Counted from the first letter of the stretch, positions 27,607 through 37,497 are shown. The stretch is 64,000 nucleotides of DNA from Synechococcales cyanobacterium C42_A2020_086 (GCA_015272325.1 JACYLU010000035.1:91628-155627), one strand, 5' to 3'. Notes: generated by a model from the sequence alone, not told the origin. Made by a program: numbers and translations.

Positions 27607-29079
27607 ATGGACAAGCTGATTCATTATCCCATGGTGATTGGTGGCGAACTCGTTGAGACGGGCAGCACTGATCTCATTGACCCAGCAACCGGCACTCCCT
27701 TTGCAACGGTAGCCCTGGGCACAATAGCCGATGTTGATCGAGCCGTAGCCGCCGCTAAATCCGCTCAGAAGGACTGGAGGAAGCTGTCCTACGGAGAGCG
27801 CAGCATCGCATTGCTGAAGTTTGCCGATGCGCTGGAGGCTAAGAGCGATGAACTGGCTCGACTAGAAAGCCAGAACGCTGGCAAACCCTTGAAGCTGACA
27901 ACCGGCGGCGATATCCCCTTTGCCATTGATAACCTGCGCTACTTTGCATCGGTGGTGCGGCGGCCTGAAGGCTCGGCGGCAGGAGAATTTGTGGGCGGCT
28001 ATACTAGCATGACTCGTCGCGAGCCGATTGGCGTTGTGGGTGCGATCACGCCCTGGAACTATCCGTTCATGATGGCGATCTGGAAGCTGGGTCCGGCTTT
28101 GGCGGCGGGAAATGCTGTGGTGATCAAGCCCGCGCCTAACACCCCTGTGACGACGATTGAGCTAGCCAAAATTGCACTGGAGGCAGGGCTACCGGCAGGT
28201 TTAATCAATGTCGTCACTGGCGGTGCTGAGGTGGGAGAAGCCATCTGTACTCATCCCGATATCCGCATGATCAGCTTTACTGGCAGTACGCGCACCGGCA
28301 AGCGGATTGCAGAACTCGCCAGCCCATTGGTGAAGCGGGTCACTCTGGAACTCGGCGGCAAAGCTCCCTTTGTCGTGTTTGCCGATGCAGATATTGAAGC
28401 AGCTGCTCGGGGCGCGATTCCTGCTGCATACATGAACAGTGGTCAAGATTGCACCGCCGCTACGCGGATCTATGTCCAGAATGAAGTTTTCGATCCGTTT
28501 CTGGCTCGCTTCACCGAGCTGACCCAAACGATTAAAGTCGGACATCCTATGGCGGAAGACACCGACATCGGTCCGCTAACGAGCGAAACCCAACGCCTGA
28601 AGGTGCATGGTTTTGTAGAAGAAGCGCGGCAGCAGGGCGTCAAGATTGCTACCGGCGGTGAACTGCCAGCAGGCGAAGGCTACTACTATCCGCCGACGAT
28701 TCTCGTGGAGGCAGATCAGGCGGCGAGCTGTGTGCAGGAGGAAATTTTTGGTCCGGTAGTAGTGGTGAACCGCTTCTCCGACGAGGCAGAGGCAATTCAG
28801 CTCGCGAATGACATTCCCTATGGCTTGGCAGGCAGTGTCTGGACGCTCAATGTGCAGCGGGCAATGCGAATGGCGGCTGCCCTAGAATGCGGCACAGTCT
28901 GGGTAAATGATCACCTGCCGATTGTCAGCGAAATGCCCCACGGCGGCTTCAAGCAGAGTGGTATCGGTAAAGATATGTCTTACTATGCGCTGGAAGAGTA
29001 CACGATCGTCAAGCATGTCATGTTCGATACCACCGGCGACCAGCGCAAAGCTTGGCACTCCGTCGTGTTTGATGCCTAG
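27607..29079 (+). CDS. NAD-dependent aldehyde dehydrogenase, aminobutyraldehyde/betaine-aldehyde type
   Basis: The protein has 490 residues, full length for the family. Motifs are TPWNYPFMMAIWK, the NAD-binding FTGSTRTGK, catalytic Glu248 in LELGGK, catalytic Cys282 in SGQDCTAATR, and EIFGPVV. The sequence resembles gamma-aminobutyraldehyde dehydrogenase (PatD) and betaine aldehyde dehydrogenases, so oxidation of an amino-aldehyde from polyamine breakdown is likely. The exact substrate cannot be decided. The gene converges with the small Trp-rich gene after 8 bp. Confidence 0.9.
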   Translation: MDKLIHYPMVIGGELVETGSTDLIDPATGTPFATVALGTIADVDRAVAAAKSAQKDWRKLSYGERSIALLKFADALEAKSDELARLESQNAGKPLKLTTGGDIPFAIDNLRYFASVVRRPEGSAAGEFVGGYTSMTRREPIGVVGAITPWNYPFMMAIWKLGPALAAGNAVVIKPAPNTPVTTIELAKIALEAGLPAGLINVVTGGAEVGEAICTHPDIRMISFTGSTRTGKRIAELASPLVKRVTLELGGKAPFVVFADADIEAAARGAIPAAYMNSGQDCTAATRIYVQNEVFDPFLARFTELTQTIKVGHPMAEDTDIGPLTSETQRLKVHGFVEEARQQGVKIATGGELPAGEGYYYPPTILVEADQAASCVQEEIFGPVVVVNRFSDEAEAIQLANDIPYGLAGSVWTLNVQRAMRMAAALECGTVWVNDHLPIVSEMPHGGFKQSGIGKDMSYYALEEYTIVKHVMFDTTGDQRKAWHSVVFDA

Positions 29080-29087
29080 TTTGATGG

Positions 29088-29366
29088 CTAGATGTCCTCG
29101 TTGAGGTCTGCGGTAGGCGGGGTCTGAGCCTGCAACGGTTGCCATCCTGCCTGCCAAAGGGTGCGGTCTTTCAACTGCTGGGCGTTGAGCCAAAATCGCA
29201 CTTGCGGGTCGCAGGCAGCAACCATCTCGGCAAACACCCACGGACCTTGATTTTTGCGGTTCACTACCCGAAAGTGACGCCAGCCCCACGTCGGTTGGCG
29301 GGAGGTCCATTTGGAGCCGACCAGATGAGGGAACTTCTGCTTTTTAGGCATCGGACGACTAGCCAT
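29088..29366 (-). CDS. Tryptophan-rich conserved protein (TIGR02450 family)
   Basis: The 92-residue product contains the family signature LVGSKWTS, GWRHFRVVNRK and WVFAEMVAACD, with five or more Trp in about 60 residues. The function is unknown. The start is uncertain: ATG 29366 is used here, ATG 29351 is equally possible, and a longer in-frame start lies at 29420. None has a clear ribosome-binding site. Confidence 0.75.
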   Translation of the reverse strand: MASRPMPKKQKFPHLVGSKWTSRQPTWGWRHFRVVNRKNQGPWVFAEMVAACDPQVRFWLNAQQLKDRTLWQAGWQPLQAQTPPTADLNEDI

Positions 29367-30105
29367 AACTGTTTGACTATTAACTTGACTATTAACGTTG
29401 CGCCTGCCACCGCAACCCACAAGATGGCGCAGCGATTGAGCACAGGCATCTTTACAGAATGTATCTTGTTGTATTTTGTAATAAAAACCAGAGGAATGGG
29501 CAAAAACAAATTAATTCGCTTTATAAAATCAGAATTCTCGGCAGAATTCATCTCCCACTTCCGAAATGTTCGGTTATGCTGAATTCATAGCAATCGTCGC
29601 CTCGCCAAAAGAGACTGTACTGAACAGATTGCACTGAACTGCACTGAACAGGGGTTTCTTTTGGGGGCTGCGGTCAGTTGATCAACCTAAGGCATCTCGT
29701 CAGACTCGAATTACCCAATTCCATTCAATGCCACGTTGACCTCTTGATTGTGCACCGCCAATTCTGGTTCTACGTTTTTGTTTCGTTTTAACCGTTCACA
29801 TCGCAATTATCTGTGACGAGGATCATGAAAAAGCGTGCAATTTTGGTGAGAAAAGTTACAATCGGAGAGGTTTCGGCGAAACCCGTAGGCAAAGAGTCCC
29901 GTTTTGGTGCTTGCGCTCAGCCGTTTGCTGTGACAAGACATGGTGCCTCAGGGATAGAGACCGGCAACCGTGAACTGGTTCCCTCTTTTGTATCTGCTTC
30001 CAGCAGCTCAAGGGATACTAGCGCATGACTATGGAACTAGGTCGTGAGAGTCCTTACTTTGATTGACCTTTCACTATTCGATAAAAGGAGCATGAGGAGC
30101 GCGGC
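29367..30105. other. Long leader region of sigA, about 740 bp
   Basis: No recognised gene was found. An ATG-started frame at 29825-30028 has composition unlike neighbouring genes and is probably not coding. The part from about 29860 to 29990 holds the hairpins listed separately, which suggests a long structured 5' leader for sigA. Confidence 0.4.
29869..29990 (+). promoter_or_regulatory. Structured RNA-like segment in the sigA leader
   Basis: Two stems are visible. The first is GGTTTC-GGC-GAAACC at 29869-29883. The second is bipartite: AGGGA (29950-29954) pairs with TCCCT (29980-29984), and inside it ACCGG (29960-29964) pairs with CTGGT (29975-29979); CTTTTG follows. The second could act as a terminator or attenuator. 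No known riboswitch class was recognised. Confidence 0.4.
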
Positions 30106-31242
30106 ATGACCCAGGCTAATGACGTACTCGAAACCATTGACCAGCCCGAGAGTGACTTGGATGAACTCTTAATTGAGGAAGGAGATGATCGAGACGACCT
30201 GTTTGATGTCCAGCCGGATGAAGACGAAGGCAAAGCGGCGAAAGGAGGCACTCGTCGCCGGACACAAGCCAAGAAGAAGCACTACACGGAAGACTCCATT
30301 CGGCTCTACCTGCAAGAAATCGGTAGAATCCGCCTACTGAGAGCAGATGAAGAGATCGAGCTAGCTCGCAAGATTGCTGATTTGCTGGAATTGGAGCGAA
30401 TTCGCGATCGCCTCTGTGAGCGCTTGGAGCGCACTCCCCAAGACTTCGAGAAAGACTTGGAGCTGTGGGCTAACGAGGTGAATCAGCCGCTTCCCAAGTT
30501 TCGCAGGCGTCTTCATGAGGGTCGTCGGGCTAAGGAGAAAATGGTGCAGTCTAACCTGCGCTTGGTTGTATCCATTGCCAAGAAGTATATGAATCGCGGC
30601 TTGTCTTTCCAGGACTTGATTCAGGAAGGCAGCCTGGGTCTGATTCGAGCCGCTGAAAAATTTGATCACGAAAAAGGCTATAAGTTCTCGACCTACGCCA
30701 CTTGGTGGATTCGTCAGGCGATTACTCGCGCCATTGCCGATCAATCTCGGACGATTCGGCTACCGGTTCACCTCTATGAAACAATTTCGCGGATCAAGAA
30801 AACGACAAAGCTGCTTTCTCAAGAAATGGGCCGTAAACCCACTGAAGAAGAAATCGCCACTCGCATGGAGATGACCATTGAGAAGCTGCGATTTATTGCT
30901 AAGTCGGCGCAGCTGCCCATCTCGTTGGAAACACCGATTGGCAAAGAAGAGGACTCGCGTTTAGGCGACTTCATTGAATCGGATGGCGAAACTCCCGAAG
31001 ATCAGGTTTCGAAAAACCTGCTGCGAGAAGACCTGGAAAGCGTGCTGGGAACCCTCAGCCCCCGCGAGCGCGATGTGTTGCGACTGCGCTACGGTCTAGA
31101 CGACGGACGGATGAAAACCCTGGAAGAGATCGGACAGATCTTTAACGTCACTCGAGAACGCATTCGTCAGATTGAGGCGAAAGCACTGCGCAAGCTCCGC
31201 CATCCTAACCGCAATAGCGTCCTCAAAGAATATATCCGCTAG
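30106..31242 (+). CDS. sigA: Principal RNA polymerase sigma factor SigA (group 1)
   Basis: The protein has 378 residues, usual for cyanobacterial SigA. An acidic N-terminus with a basic [10 protein letters not shown] patch is followed by region 1.2 ([15 protein letters not shown]), region 2 ([26 protein letters not shown] and [18 protein letters not shown]), region 3, and region 4 ([14 protein letters not shown] and [20 protein letters not shown]). It directs housekeeping transcription. A GGAG-type ribosome-binding site lies before the ATG, and a strong terminator follows the gene. Confidence 0.96.
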   Translation: MTQANDVLETIDQPESDLDELLIEEGDDRDDLFDVQPDEDEGKAAKGGTRRRTQAKKKHYTEDSIRLYLQEIGRIRLLRADEEIELARKIADLLELERIRDRLCERLERTPQDFEKDLELWANEVNQPLPKFRRRLHEGRRAKEKMVQSNLRLVVSIAKKYMNRGLSFQDLIQEGSLGLIRAAEKFDHEKGYKFSTYATWWIRQAITRAIADQSRTIRLPVHLYETISRIKKTTKLLSQEMGRKPTEEEIATRMEMTIEKLRFIAKSAQLPISLETPIGKEEDSRLGDFIESDGETPEDQVSKNLLREDLESVLGTLSPRERDVLRLRYGLDDGRMKTLEEIGQIFNVTRERIRQIEAKALRKLRHPNRNSVLKEYIR

Positions 31243-31270
31243 CGTGCCTTAAGTTCATTCCTGCTTGAAG

Positions 31271-31297
31271 ACCTGCCTCGAACGGGCAGGTTTTTTA
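31271..31297 (+). terminator. Rho-independent terminator of sigA
   Basis: ACCTGCC (31271-31277) pairs with GGCAGGT (31285-31291) around a short loop, and T residues follow directly. It lies 28 bp after the sigA stop codon. Confidence 0.9.
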
Positions 31298-31312
31298 GTT
31301 TTTTATAGCTGT

Positions 31313-32134
31313 TTATGAATCGTAGGGGTTCTCGGGCACTGAAATTTCCTGGAGTTGGCTGGCTTGAATGACGAGCTGCCGTTTTCCGCCAACGGTTTCG
31401 GTAATCATCTCGCCTTCAAGCTGCAGCCATTGGTCGGGAGCATAGTCCGAACGAGTTCCGCTGGGTAGCTTGACGGGTAGCCCCACTGGATAAGCATCGG
31501 CTGCACAACAGGTAATGATGAAGCGAGCAATCACAAAGTAGTTCTCGGGTAAATCTGGGATATGAATCACAAAGCCTTTCACGTTCACTTTCTGCCCCGT
31601 GTAGGCGTCGGGTTCAGGATAGACATTGAGGGTGCGAATCCAATCAATCAGCGAGCGAGATTCAGGGCTGACCGAGGCGCGAAAGGCTTGGGGCTGTGAT
31701 CGGGTTAACGTCAAGGTTTCGGTGACGCCGCGATCGAGAGCAACTTGGCTGGCAAAGGGTTTAGGGGTGAACTGTAGCCCAAACAAAGCAACCAACAGCA
31801 GCAGAGCACTGCTCCAGCCCGGTGGAAACAGAGCTAGATGCGGTGGCAAGGATGGGCGAGGTAGCGAGCGGGTTTTCCGTACCCGACTTGCCATCTGCCA
31901 GCCCCGTTGTCCGATCATGACGGCTCCTAGCGCAACCAAAAAGAAGCCGGCTGAATAAGCAAGCCATACGTAGTCCGGGTGCAGCAACACGTTAATTTTG
32001 CCAGTCAGCCAGTATTGCAGCAACAGCGCTCCCCAGGCCAGCACAGTGGCAACATCGAGCAGCCATTGCAGCCAGTACAACTTCTTAGTGGGACGAGAGC
32101 GGGGTGGCGTACGCAGTTGCGAATTAATAGTCAT
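31313..32134 (-). CDS. TIGR03943 family membrane protein (YcgQ-like)
   Basis: The protein has 273 residues with about four hydrophobic helices in the first 130 residues and a soluble C-terminal domain. The domain includes GFVIHIPDLPENYFVIARF and the family hallmark CCAADA, which could bind a metal. It is encoded 72 bp downstream of a DUF318-type permease on the same strand, the pairing seen in many genomes (YcgQ/YcgR). Zinc-limited expression is known for the Bacillus pair; a metal-related role here is inference. Confidence 0.88.
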   Translation of the reverse strand: MTINSQLRTPPRSRPTKKLYWLQWLLDVATVLAWGALLLQYWLTGKINVLLHPDYVWLAYSAGFFLVALGAVMIGQRGWQMASRVRKTRSLPRPSLPPHLALFPPGWSSALLLLVALFGLQFTPKPFASQVALDRGVTETLTLTRSQPQAFRASVSPESRSLIDWIRTLNVYPEPDAYTGQKVNVKGFVIHIPDLPENYFVIARFIITCCAADAYPVGLPVKLPSGTRSDYAPDQWLQLEGEMITETVGGKRQLVIQASQLQEISVPENPYDS

Positions 32135-32206
32135 AATTAATGGCCATAATAGAGCGCCAGTGAGAAAGCGGCTAGGCGTAACATGAGCGAACTATTGAGC
32201 TGATAT

Positions 32207-33229
32207 CTAGCTCACATACAGATTAATCAACAGCGTCAACAAAAAGATTAACTGGGCTGCTAGAACGAAGATGTAGATAATGGCACGACCGCGAAAAACA
32301 GACCACATTAGGGCAAAATTCTTCAGGTCAATCATAGGACCAAACACCAGAAACGCCAGCAGCGATCCGCTAGTAAACGTCGCGGCGAAGGAGAGGGCGA
32401 AGAAGGAATCAACGGTTGAGCAGATCGAGACAATACAAGCCAGGACCATCATGGCCACAATAGATGTGATTGGACCTTGCCCCAAGCTAAGGATGACTTC
32501 CCGTGGCACTGAAACCTGCACCAGAGCAGCAATCGCGGTACCAATAATCAGCACACCGCCCAACTCCCGCAGTTCCTGCACAATATTCTCGACCAGCATC
32601 CACAGGCGCTCGGGGATTGGCTTTGACAAGGTTGGATTAGCCACCAAGGTGGCTGCTTGCAGTGGATCACTCTCCAATTGCAGCGGCTGCTTCGACTGCC
32701 CGATGAAATAGGTTCCTGAGCGCAGCAGCGGCGAGTCAACGGGAGCAGATTCAGATTCAGCAGTACGCACCAGCATCGCTCGCGCAACGCTCGGCTGCAT
32801 CAGCGGGCGTAGGTCGGCTTGAGTGCTAAACACCCAACCAATAATTGTGGCAACCAGGAGCGACATGCCAACCCGCAGAAACACAATTTCAGGCTGATCG
32901 CGAAAGGCAGTCCAAGTTGCCCAGAAGACAATCGGGTTAACGGTGGGAGCGGCGAGCAAAAACCCGATCGACATCGAAGCGGGAGCACCTTGCACAATCA
33001 GACGACGGGCAACCGGGACGTTACCACACTCACAGACCGGGAACAGAAAGCCAATCAGGCTGCCGGCGAAGGCGGCCAACAGCGGGTTACGCGGCACTGA
33101 TGCGACCAGCTTACGCTCATCGACAAACAGCAACAGCGTGCTCGAGAACAAAACACCCAGTAGCAAAAAGGGCATTGCCTCCACAAGCAAGCTGAAAAAT
33201 AGGGTCAGAGCATTGTTCAGCTGAGTCAT
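32207..33229 (-). CDS. Permease of the DUF318/ArsP-like (YraQ/YcgR) family
   Basis: The protein has 340 residues with about eight helices in two halves. Hallmarks are FLFPVCECGNVPVARRL near the first half and the matching motif ACIVSICSTVDSFFALSF in the second, each with Cys or polar residues in the membrane. ArsP relatives export organoarsenicals; the YcgR branch is linked to metal homeostasis. It forms a probable two-gene operon with the TIGR03943 gene. A central segment (about 145-210) is variable and hydrophilic. Confidence 0.87.
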   Translation of the reverse strand: MTQLNNALTLFFSLLVEAMPFLLLGVLFSSTLLLFVDERKLVASVPRNPLLAAFAGSLIGFLFPVCECGNVPVARRLIVQGAPASMSIGFLLAAPTVNPIVFWATWTAFRDQPEIVFLRVGMSLLVATIIGWVFSTQADLRPLMQPSVARAMLVRTAESESAPVDSPLLRSGTYFIGQSKQPLQLESDPLQAATLVANPTLSKPIPERLWMLVENIVQELRELGGVLIIGTAIAALVQVSVPREVILSLGQGPITSIVAMMVLACIVSICSTVDSFFALSFAATFTSGSLLAFLVFGPMIDLKNFALMWSVFRGRAIIYIFVLAAQLIFLLTLLINLYVS

Positions 33230-33440
33230 GCGTCCAGGGGTGGTGAGGAGGTGAGCAGCACATTAAAACCTGATGGGTCATTTTACCTGATCCATTGGCA
33301 AGAAACCCAAAGAAACCCAAGAATGGCTTCAAAGACTTGCCCTTAACCCGTTAGTTCCACACAACATCCTACCTGATGGCTTGTTTTAGCATCTGACTCC
33401 ACTGCTCTAACGCTCGTATGCTCTGGCGCTTGTAGTTGCC

Positions 33441-34898
33441 TTAGCTGGCATATTGCTGCACAGCTAGCACTAGATTCTCAGTCCAACGCTGGGTTAGCTC
33501 GTGGCTAGCCGCTTCCACCATGACGCGAATCACCGGCTCGGTTCCAGAAGCCCGCACCAGCACTCGTCCCTGTTCACCCATTGCGGCTTCGGCTTGAGCA
33601 ATGGCACGTTGCAGTCGCTCATCCTGCTGCCAGTTGAGGCGGCGCTCTCGATCCTCGACTCGGACATTGCGTAGAAGCTGCGGATAGGTCCGGAAGCTTT
33701 GGTTCATCAGGTCTGCCAGGGAAGTCCCTGATTGTCGTACCAGCGACGCTAGATGCAGCGCTGTCAGCAGCCCATCGCCCGAAACACCGTAATGAGGGCA
33801 CAAAATATGCCCAGACTGTTCACCGCCCAGCTTAGCGCCGCGCCGCACCATTTCCGCGTGGACATATTGGTCACCAACGGCAGTCCGCACCAAGGTGCCC
33901 CCCTGCTGTTGCCAGGCCCGCTCAAAGCCAAGATTGGCCATCACGGTCGAGATGATCAGATTTTCCGGGAGCTGCTGCGCCTGACGCAATGCCTGCCCCC
34001 AGAGATACAAAATATAGTCACCGTCTACCACTCGCCCGCGAGCATCGACTGCCATCACCCGGTCGGCATCTCCATCAAAGGCAAAACCGATATCGGCATT
34101 GTGGTTTAGCACCGCCGCCTTTAGAGGCTCCAAATGGGTCGAGCCGCAATTGACGTTGATCCGGTTACCGTCCGCAATATCGTGCAGGCAAATTACCTCG
34201 GCACCCATCTGATGAAACACAGTCGGAGCAACCTGGGTCGCTGCTCCCCAGGCCAAGTCTAGAACAACTTTCATTCCGTCTAGATGAACTGCCGGAACCA
34301 ACGGACGCCGCAGCGATTCGGTGTAAGCGTCAATCAGTTCAGGACGATGGTACGACTGACCCCAGCAGGGTGCCTCGGTATACTCCACAGTTGCCTCTCC
34401 CCGCAGGGCAGCTTCAATGGCAGTCTGCAGGTCTAGCGACAGCTTGCTGCCATCAGGTCCAAAAAACTTGATGCCGTTATCCTCAGGAGGATTGTGGCTT
34501 GCAGAGATCATCACGCCACCTAGAGCAGCAGTCGTATGGGTCAAATAGGCGACGGTGGGTGTCGGGCAGAGTCCTAAATTCCAGACCTCCAACCCAGCTG
34601 CAGTTAAGCCGGCCGAGAGGGCCATGGACAGCATCGTGCTGGAATTGCGAGAATCTTGTCCCAGAATGATTGCGCCCGTTTCTGAACCTTGGCTGCGCAG
34701 CACTTGTCCAGCCCAGTAGCCGACCTGCAGCGCGAGAGGAGCGCTGAGCAATTCACCAACCCGCCCTCGGATGCCATCAGTACCAAACAGCCGAGACGAC
34801 GGTAGAGAGATTCCCCAAGCAGTGGAACCTAGGTTGTGATGGGACGATGTTCCCCTCGGAGACACAGACGTGCCAGATGCGGCAGATGATAGAACCAT
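33441..34898 (-). CDS. glmM: Phosphoglucosamine mutase
   Basis: The protein has 485 residues. The first 36 form a Ser/Thr-rich extension before the conserved LFGTDGIRG; members usually begin a few residues before that motif, so the true start may be further downstream. The active site is ISASHNP with the phosphoserine at Ser134, metal-binding DGDADR, and the sugar-phosphate loop [14 protein letters not shown]. The enzyme turns glucosamine-6-phosphate into glucosamine-1-phosphate for UDP-GlcNAc synthesis, which feeds peptidoglycan and the LpxA/LpxD lipid A pathway (lpxD lies 1.4 kb away). Confidence 0.93.
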   Translation of the reverse strand: MVLSSAASGTSVSPRGTSSHHNLGSTAWGISLPSSRLFGTDGIRGRVGELLSAPLALQVGYWAGQVLRSQGSETGAIILGQDSRNSSTMLSMALSAGLTAAGLEVWNLGLCPTPTVAYLTHTTAALGGVMISASHNPPEDNGIKFFGPDGSKLSLDLQTAIEAALRGEATVEYTEAPCWGQSYHRPELIDAYTESLRRPLVPAVHLDGMKVVLDLAWGAATQVAPTVFHQMGAEVICLHDIADGNRINVNCGSTHLEPLKAAVLNHNADIGFAFDGDADRVMAVDARGRVVDGDYILYLWGQALRQAQQLPENLIISTVMANLGFERAWQQQGGTLVRTAVGDQYVHAEMVRRGAKLGGEQSGHILCPHYGVSGDGLLTALHLASLVRQSGTSLADLMNQSFRTYPQLLRNVRVEDRERRLNWQQDERLQRAIAQAEAAMGEQGRVLVRASGTEPVIRVMVEAASHELTQRWTENLVLAVQQYAS

Positions 34899-35306
34899 AT
34901 CCGTTTACACTCCAAACATCACACTCACAGCGGAGGATAGCACGGTTCTCTGCTTTAGGTACATTTCACTAAAGGTAAAAATTTTTTGTGAATCTTAGTG
35001 ATGCTAAGTATTGAGCTGCCCCTGGGGTATTATTCGGTTGCTACGCTCAGTCTACTGATGCCCCATTGAAGCTAGCGTAAAGAGATTGCTGAACTAGTTC
35101 AAGTCCTTGTAAAGCGGCGATATCGACTGCAAATGCTCAGTGATTTATTGGAATTTATCAGTAATTTGCCCTCGTATTAACCCGCACAGCAGCAAGCCCC
35201 AGACAGACACAACAAGCACGGATAGGATGCTCAATAGCAGCACTAGATCAGCAGGCAACGCCCCGAGAATGATGAAGGAAAGATGAAGCAGAGCATCCTA
35301 GGAACA
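34899..35306. other. Intergenic region, about 410 bp, with a possible small membrane ORF
   Basis: The minus strand is open between 35297 and a TAA at 35145 and encodes a strongly hydrophobic stretch (PADLVLLLSILSVLVVSVWG), but there is no ATG; the best start would be a TTG near 35262. It may be a small membrane peptide or a remnant. The rest holds the promoter region of glmM. Confidence 0.3.
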
Positions 35307-35699
35307 TTACTGCACGATGCCGTTAGTGAGCGTTGTGGGCTGGCATATTTGCTTCCACTGCGATTCAAAGTCACTTTCCAAGAGTTGCGTCCAGGCTTCT
35401 TCGAGCGCAATTCGGACACGCGAATGCCGATCCTGACACAGGACGGCTAGGTTTGTCTTTAGCGTCTCGTTTGCCTGAGTCAGCTGTTGTATCGCCTGCT
35501 GCTGCTGTTGATACTCCGCCTGCAATCGCTCAACTTCCTGCTGCAGCACACGATTCACGGACTGCAGTTCTGCAATTTTCTCCTGCTGAATTCGGTATCC
35601 GCCGTAGCCCGCTACGCCTAGCGCAGTCAGCAGCAGCACTACTTCCAACGCGGTCACCGATTTCACCACAGGTTTAGAAAACATGATTGCCGAAAACAA
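35307..35699 (-). CDS. Membrane-anchored coiled-coil protein, unknown function
   Basis: The protein has 130 residues. One transmembrane helix (about 17-33, VTALEVVLLLTALGVAGYGG) is followed by a Gln/Glu/Leu-rich coiled coil (about 36-85) and a short tail with two Cys. The topology suggests a bitopic protein, perhaps a divisome- or envelope-associated linker, but no family was recognised. A palindrome sits 31 bp upstream of its start. Confidence 0.6.
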   Translation of the reverse strand: MFSAIMFSKPVVKSVTALEVVLLLTALGVAGYGGYRIQQEKIAELQSVNRVLQQEVERLQAEYQQQQQAIQQLTQANETLKTNLAVLCQDRHSRVRIALEEAWTQLLESDFESQWKQICQPTTLTNGIVQ

Positions 35700-35729
35700 T
35701 AAATTTAAAAAATACTAATTGCTATCTAA

Positions 35730-35748
35730 TATGATATCAAATCATATA
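35730..35748. promoter_or_regulatory. Palindrome ATATGAT-N5-ATCATAT upstream of the coiled-coil gene
   Basis: Perfect 7-bp arms at 35730-35736 and 35742-35748 flank ATCAA. The position, 31 bp before the start codon of the minus-strand gene, and the AT-rich surroundings fit an operator overlapping a promoter. Confidence 0.45.
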
Positions 35749-35912
35749 ATACCAAACTCACTGCGGACCGCTATTTTAGCAGCGCGGTCTGCTACAAAGA
35801 GGTCACTGCGGAAGTCACCGCCATTTTATTGATGCAGGTAATGCAGTCTGCTTTCTCTGTTTCCCTAAAAGTTGCGGGTCAGTCCGGATAATGCGGCTGA
35901 GGTCATCTACCT

Positions 35913-36212
35913 CTACACACCGACTTCTGTCAGCAGAGCTTCCATATCAGCCAAAGTCAACCCTTGTTGAATGAAGCGAGGGGACTGGGGATTGTACGGG
36001 CTTTGCAAGCGGTCAATGGTCAGCACTTTGGCTCCCTCCGGCAGCATCGGCACGTCTGGATCAAACGCAGTCGGGCGCATCAGCGAGCTGGAAAATCCCT
36101 TGAAAATGGTAATTTGATCCGGTTCCCCCTCTACTTCTGCTGTTACCAGCAGCACTTCTTGGGGGCGTTTGATAGTGTACTGCTCTAGTCGATACCCAAT
36201 AGACCGATTCAC
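35913..36212 (-). CDS. Small conserved cyanobacterial/plastid-type protein (DUF7734-like)
   Basis: The 99-residue protein has a beta-rich pattern: YTIKRPQEVLLVTAEVEGE, then ITIFKGFSSSLMRPTAFDPD and a C-terminal LTLADMEALLTEVGV helix. I recall this pattern from a family shared by cyanobacteria and plant chloroplasts (DUF7734); the match is from memory and the function is unknown. It is divergent from the first lpxD. Confidence 0.7.
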   Translation of the reverse strand: MNRSIGYRLEQYTIKRPQEVLLVTAEVEGEPDQITIFKGFSSSLMRPTAFDPDVPMLPEGAKVLTIDRLQSPYNPQSPRFIQQGLTLADMEALLTEVGV

Positions 36213-36299
36213 GGCAATGCCTTCTGCTGCACTGGCAGAATTATAAAACGGTACACTGCCCTATGGACTCGTAGGATCTCTATACCCCCTCTTCTACTC

Positions 36300-37415
36300 A
36301 TGAAATTCAGCCAGTTGGTGCAACGGCTAGAATCCTATCAGCCTCAGCCACTCCAGAAAGATACGGCCGCTGATCCTGAAATTCAGGGCGTGGCGGCAAT
36401 CGAGGAGGCAGCCGCAGGAACCCTGAGCTACATCGAGGGCAGCAGGTTTGCTCGTTCCATCCAGCGCACGCAAGCCAGCGCTGTGATTCTGCCGCTCGAT
36501 CCGGCACTTCAAGCGACTGCGAGCCAGCGTCAGATTGCCTGGATTAGCGTCTCCGAACCGAAGCTGCTGTTCGCTCAGGCTGTACGGCTCTTCTATCAGC
36601 CGTTTTCGCTGGAGCCAGGAATTCACCCGACGGCGCTCATTCATCCATCGGTAGAGCTAGGCGAATCGGTAGCAATCGGAGCGTATGTGGTGATTCAGGC
36701 GGGCGCAAAACTGGGCAACGGGGTGTGTGTGCATCCAGGGGTCGTGATCTACCCCGAGGTGCAGATTGGCGACCGGACCATTTTGCATGCCAACTGCGTG
36801 ATCCACGAGCGCACCCAGATTGGCAGAAACTGCGTGATTCACAGCGGTGCGGTTATTGGGTCCGAAGGATTTGGCTTTGTGCCCTCGGCTCAGGGCTGGG
36901 TGAAGCTTGAGCAGTCCGGGATTACGGTGCTGGAAGATCATGTGGAAGTTGGCTGCAACGCGACGGTGGATCGCCCGGCCGTGGGGGAAACCCGCATCGG
37001 CTATAACTCGAAACTCGATAACCTGGTGCATGTCGGGCATAACTGCCGCATCGGACCGAACTGCGTGTTGGCGGCGCAAGTGGGCATGGCGGGTGGCGGC
37101 ACGACCGGCACCTGGGTGATTCTTGGCGGTCAGGTGGGGGTAGCGAACCAAGCCAATATTGGCGATCGAGTGCAGGCCGGGGCAAAGGCGGGACTGCATG
37201 GAACCATCGCACCCGACAGCATCATGATGGGCAACCCGGCCAGTCCCTATAAAACGTTTCTCAAGTCCTCAGCAATCTACAATCGCTTGCCGGAGATGCA
37301 TCAGTCGTTACGGCAACTCCAGCGGCAGGTTGCGGCATTACAGCAGCAGGTGCAGCAGGTGCAGTCTCAGCAAGAATCTCAGCACAGAACTCAGGAATCC
37401 CCGATGCAGCCGTAG
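36300..37415 (+). CDS. lpxD: UDP-3-O-(3-hydroxyacyl)glucosamine N-acyltransferase, copy 1
   Basis: The protein has 371 residues: an N-terminal uridine-binding domain (SYIEGSRFARSI), a left-handed beta helix of hexapeptide repeats (about 105-320), and a C-terminal helix lengthened by a Gln-rich coiled coil (QRQVAALQQQVQQVQ). The catalytic His region is NLVHVGHNC, after ATVDRPAVGETRIG. LpxD adds the N-linked acyl chain in lipid A synthesis. A second complete lpxD follows 82 bp downstream. In this copy the repeat after GMAGG is Gly/Thr-rich (GTTGTW) and deviates from the usual hexapeptide. Confidence 0.9.
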   Translation: MKFSQLVQRLESYQPQPLQKDTAADPEIQGVAAIEEAAAGTLSYIEGSRFARSIQRTQASAVILPLDPALQATASQRQIAWISVSEPKLLFAQAVRLFYQPFSLEPGIHPTALIHPSVELGESVAIGAYVVIQAGAKLGNGVCVHPGVVIYPEVQIGDRTILHANCVIHERTQIGRNCVIHSGAVIGSEGFGFVPSAQGWVKLEQSGITVLEDHVEVGCNATVDRPAVGETRIGYNSKLDNLVHVGHNCRIGPNCVLAAQVGMAGGGTTGTWVILGGQVGVANQANIGDRVQAGAKAGLHGTIAPDSIMMGNPASPYKTFLKSSAIYNRLPEMHQSLRQLQRQVAALQQQVQQVQSQQESQHRTQESPMQP

Positions 37416-37497
37416 TCGCAGCATCCACCCTGCTGATAGGGTTGGGTTGGTAATTTTCAGGAAAGCCAGTAGAGAAAGATGGGTGAGGAGTCAGACC

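Noticed and set aside
29825..30028. 68-codon ORF upstream of sigA
   Set aside because: It overlaps the hairpins of the leader, is Ser-rich and unlike neighbouring proteins; coding cannot be supported, although it is not excluded.
37330..37497. Longer start for the second lpxD
   Set aside because: The extension overlaps the end of the first lpxD and does not resemble LpxD; ATG 37498 matches the family start.
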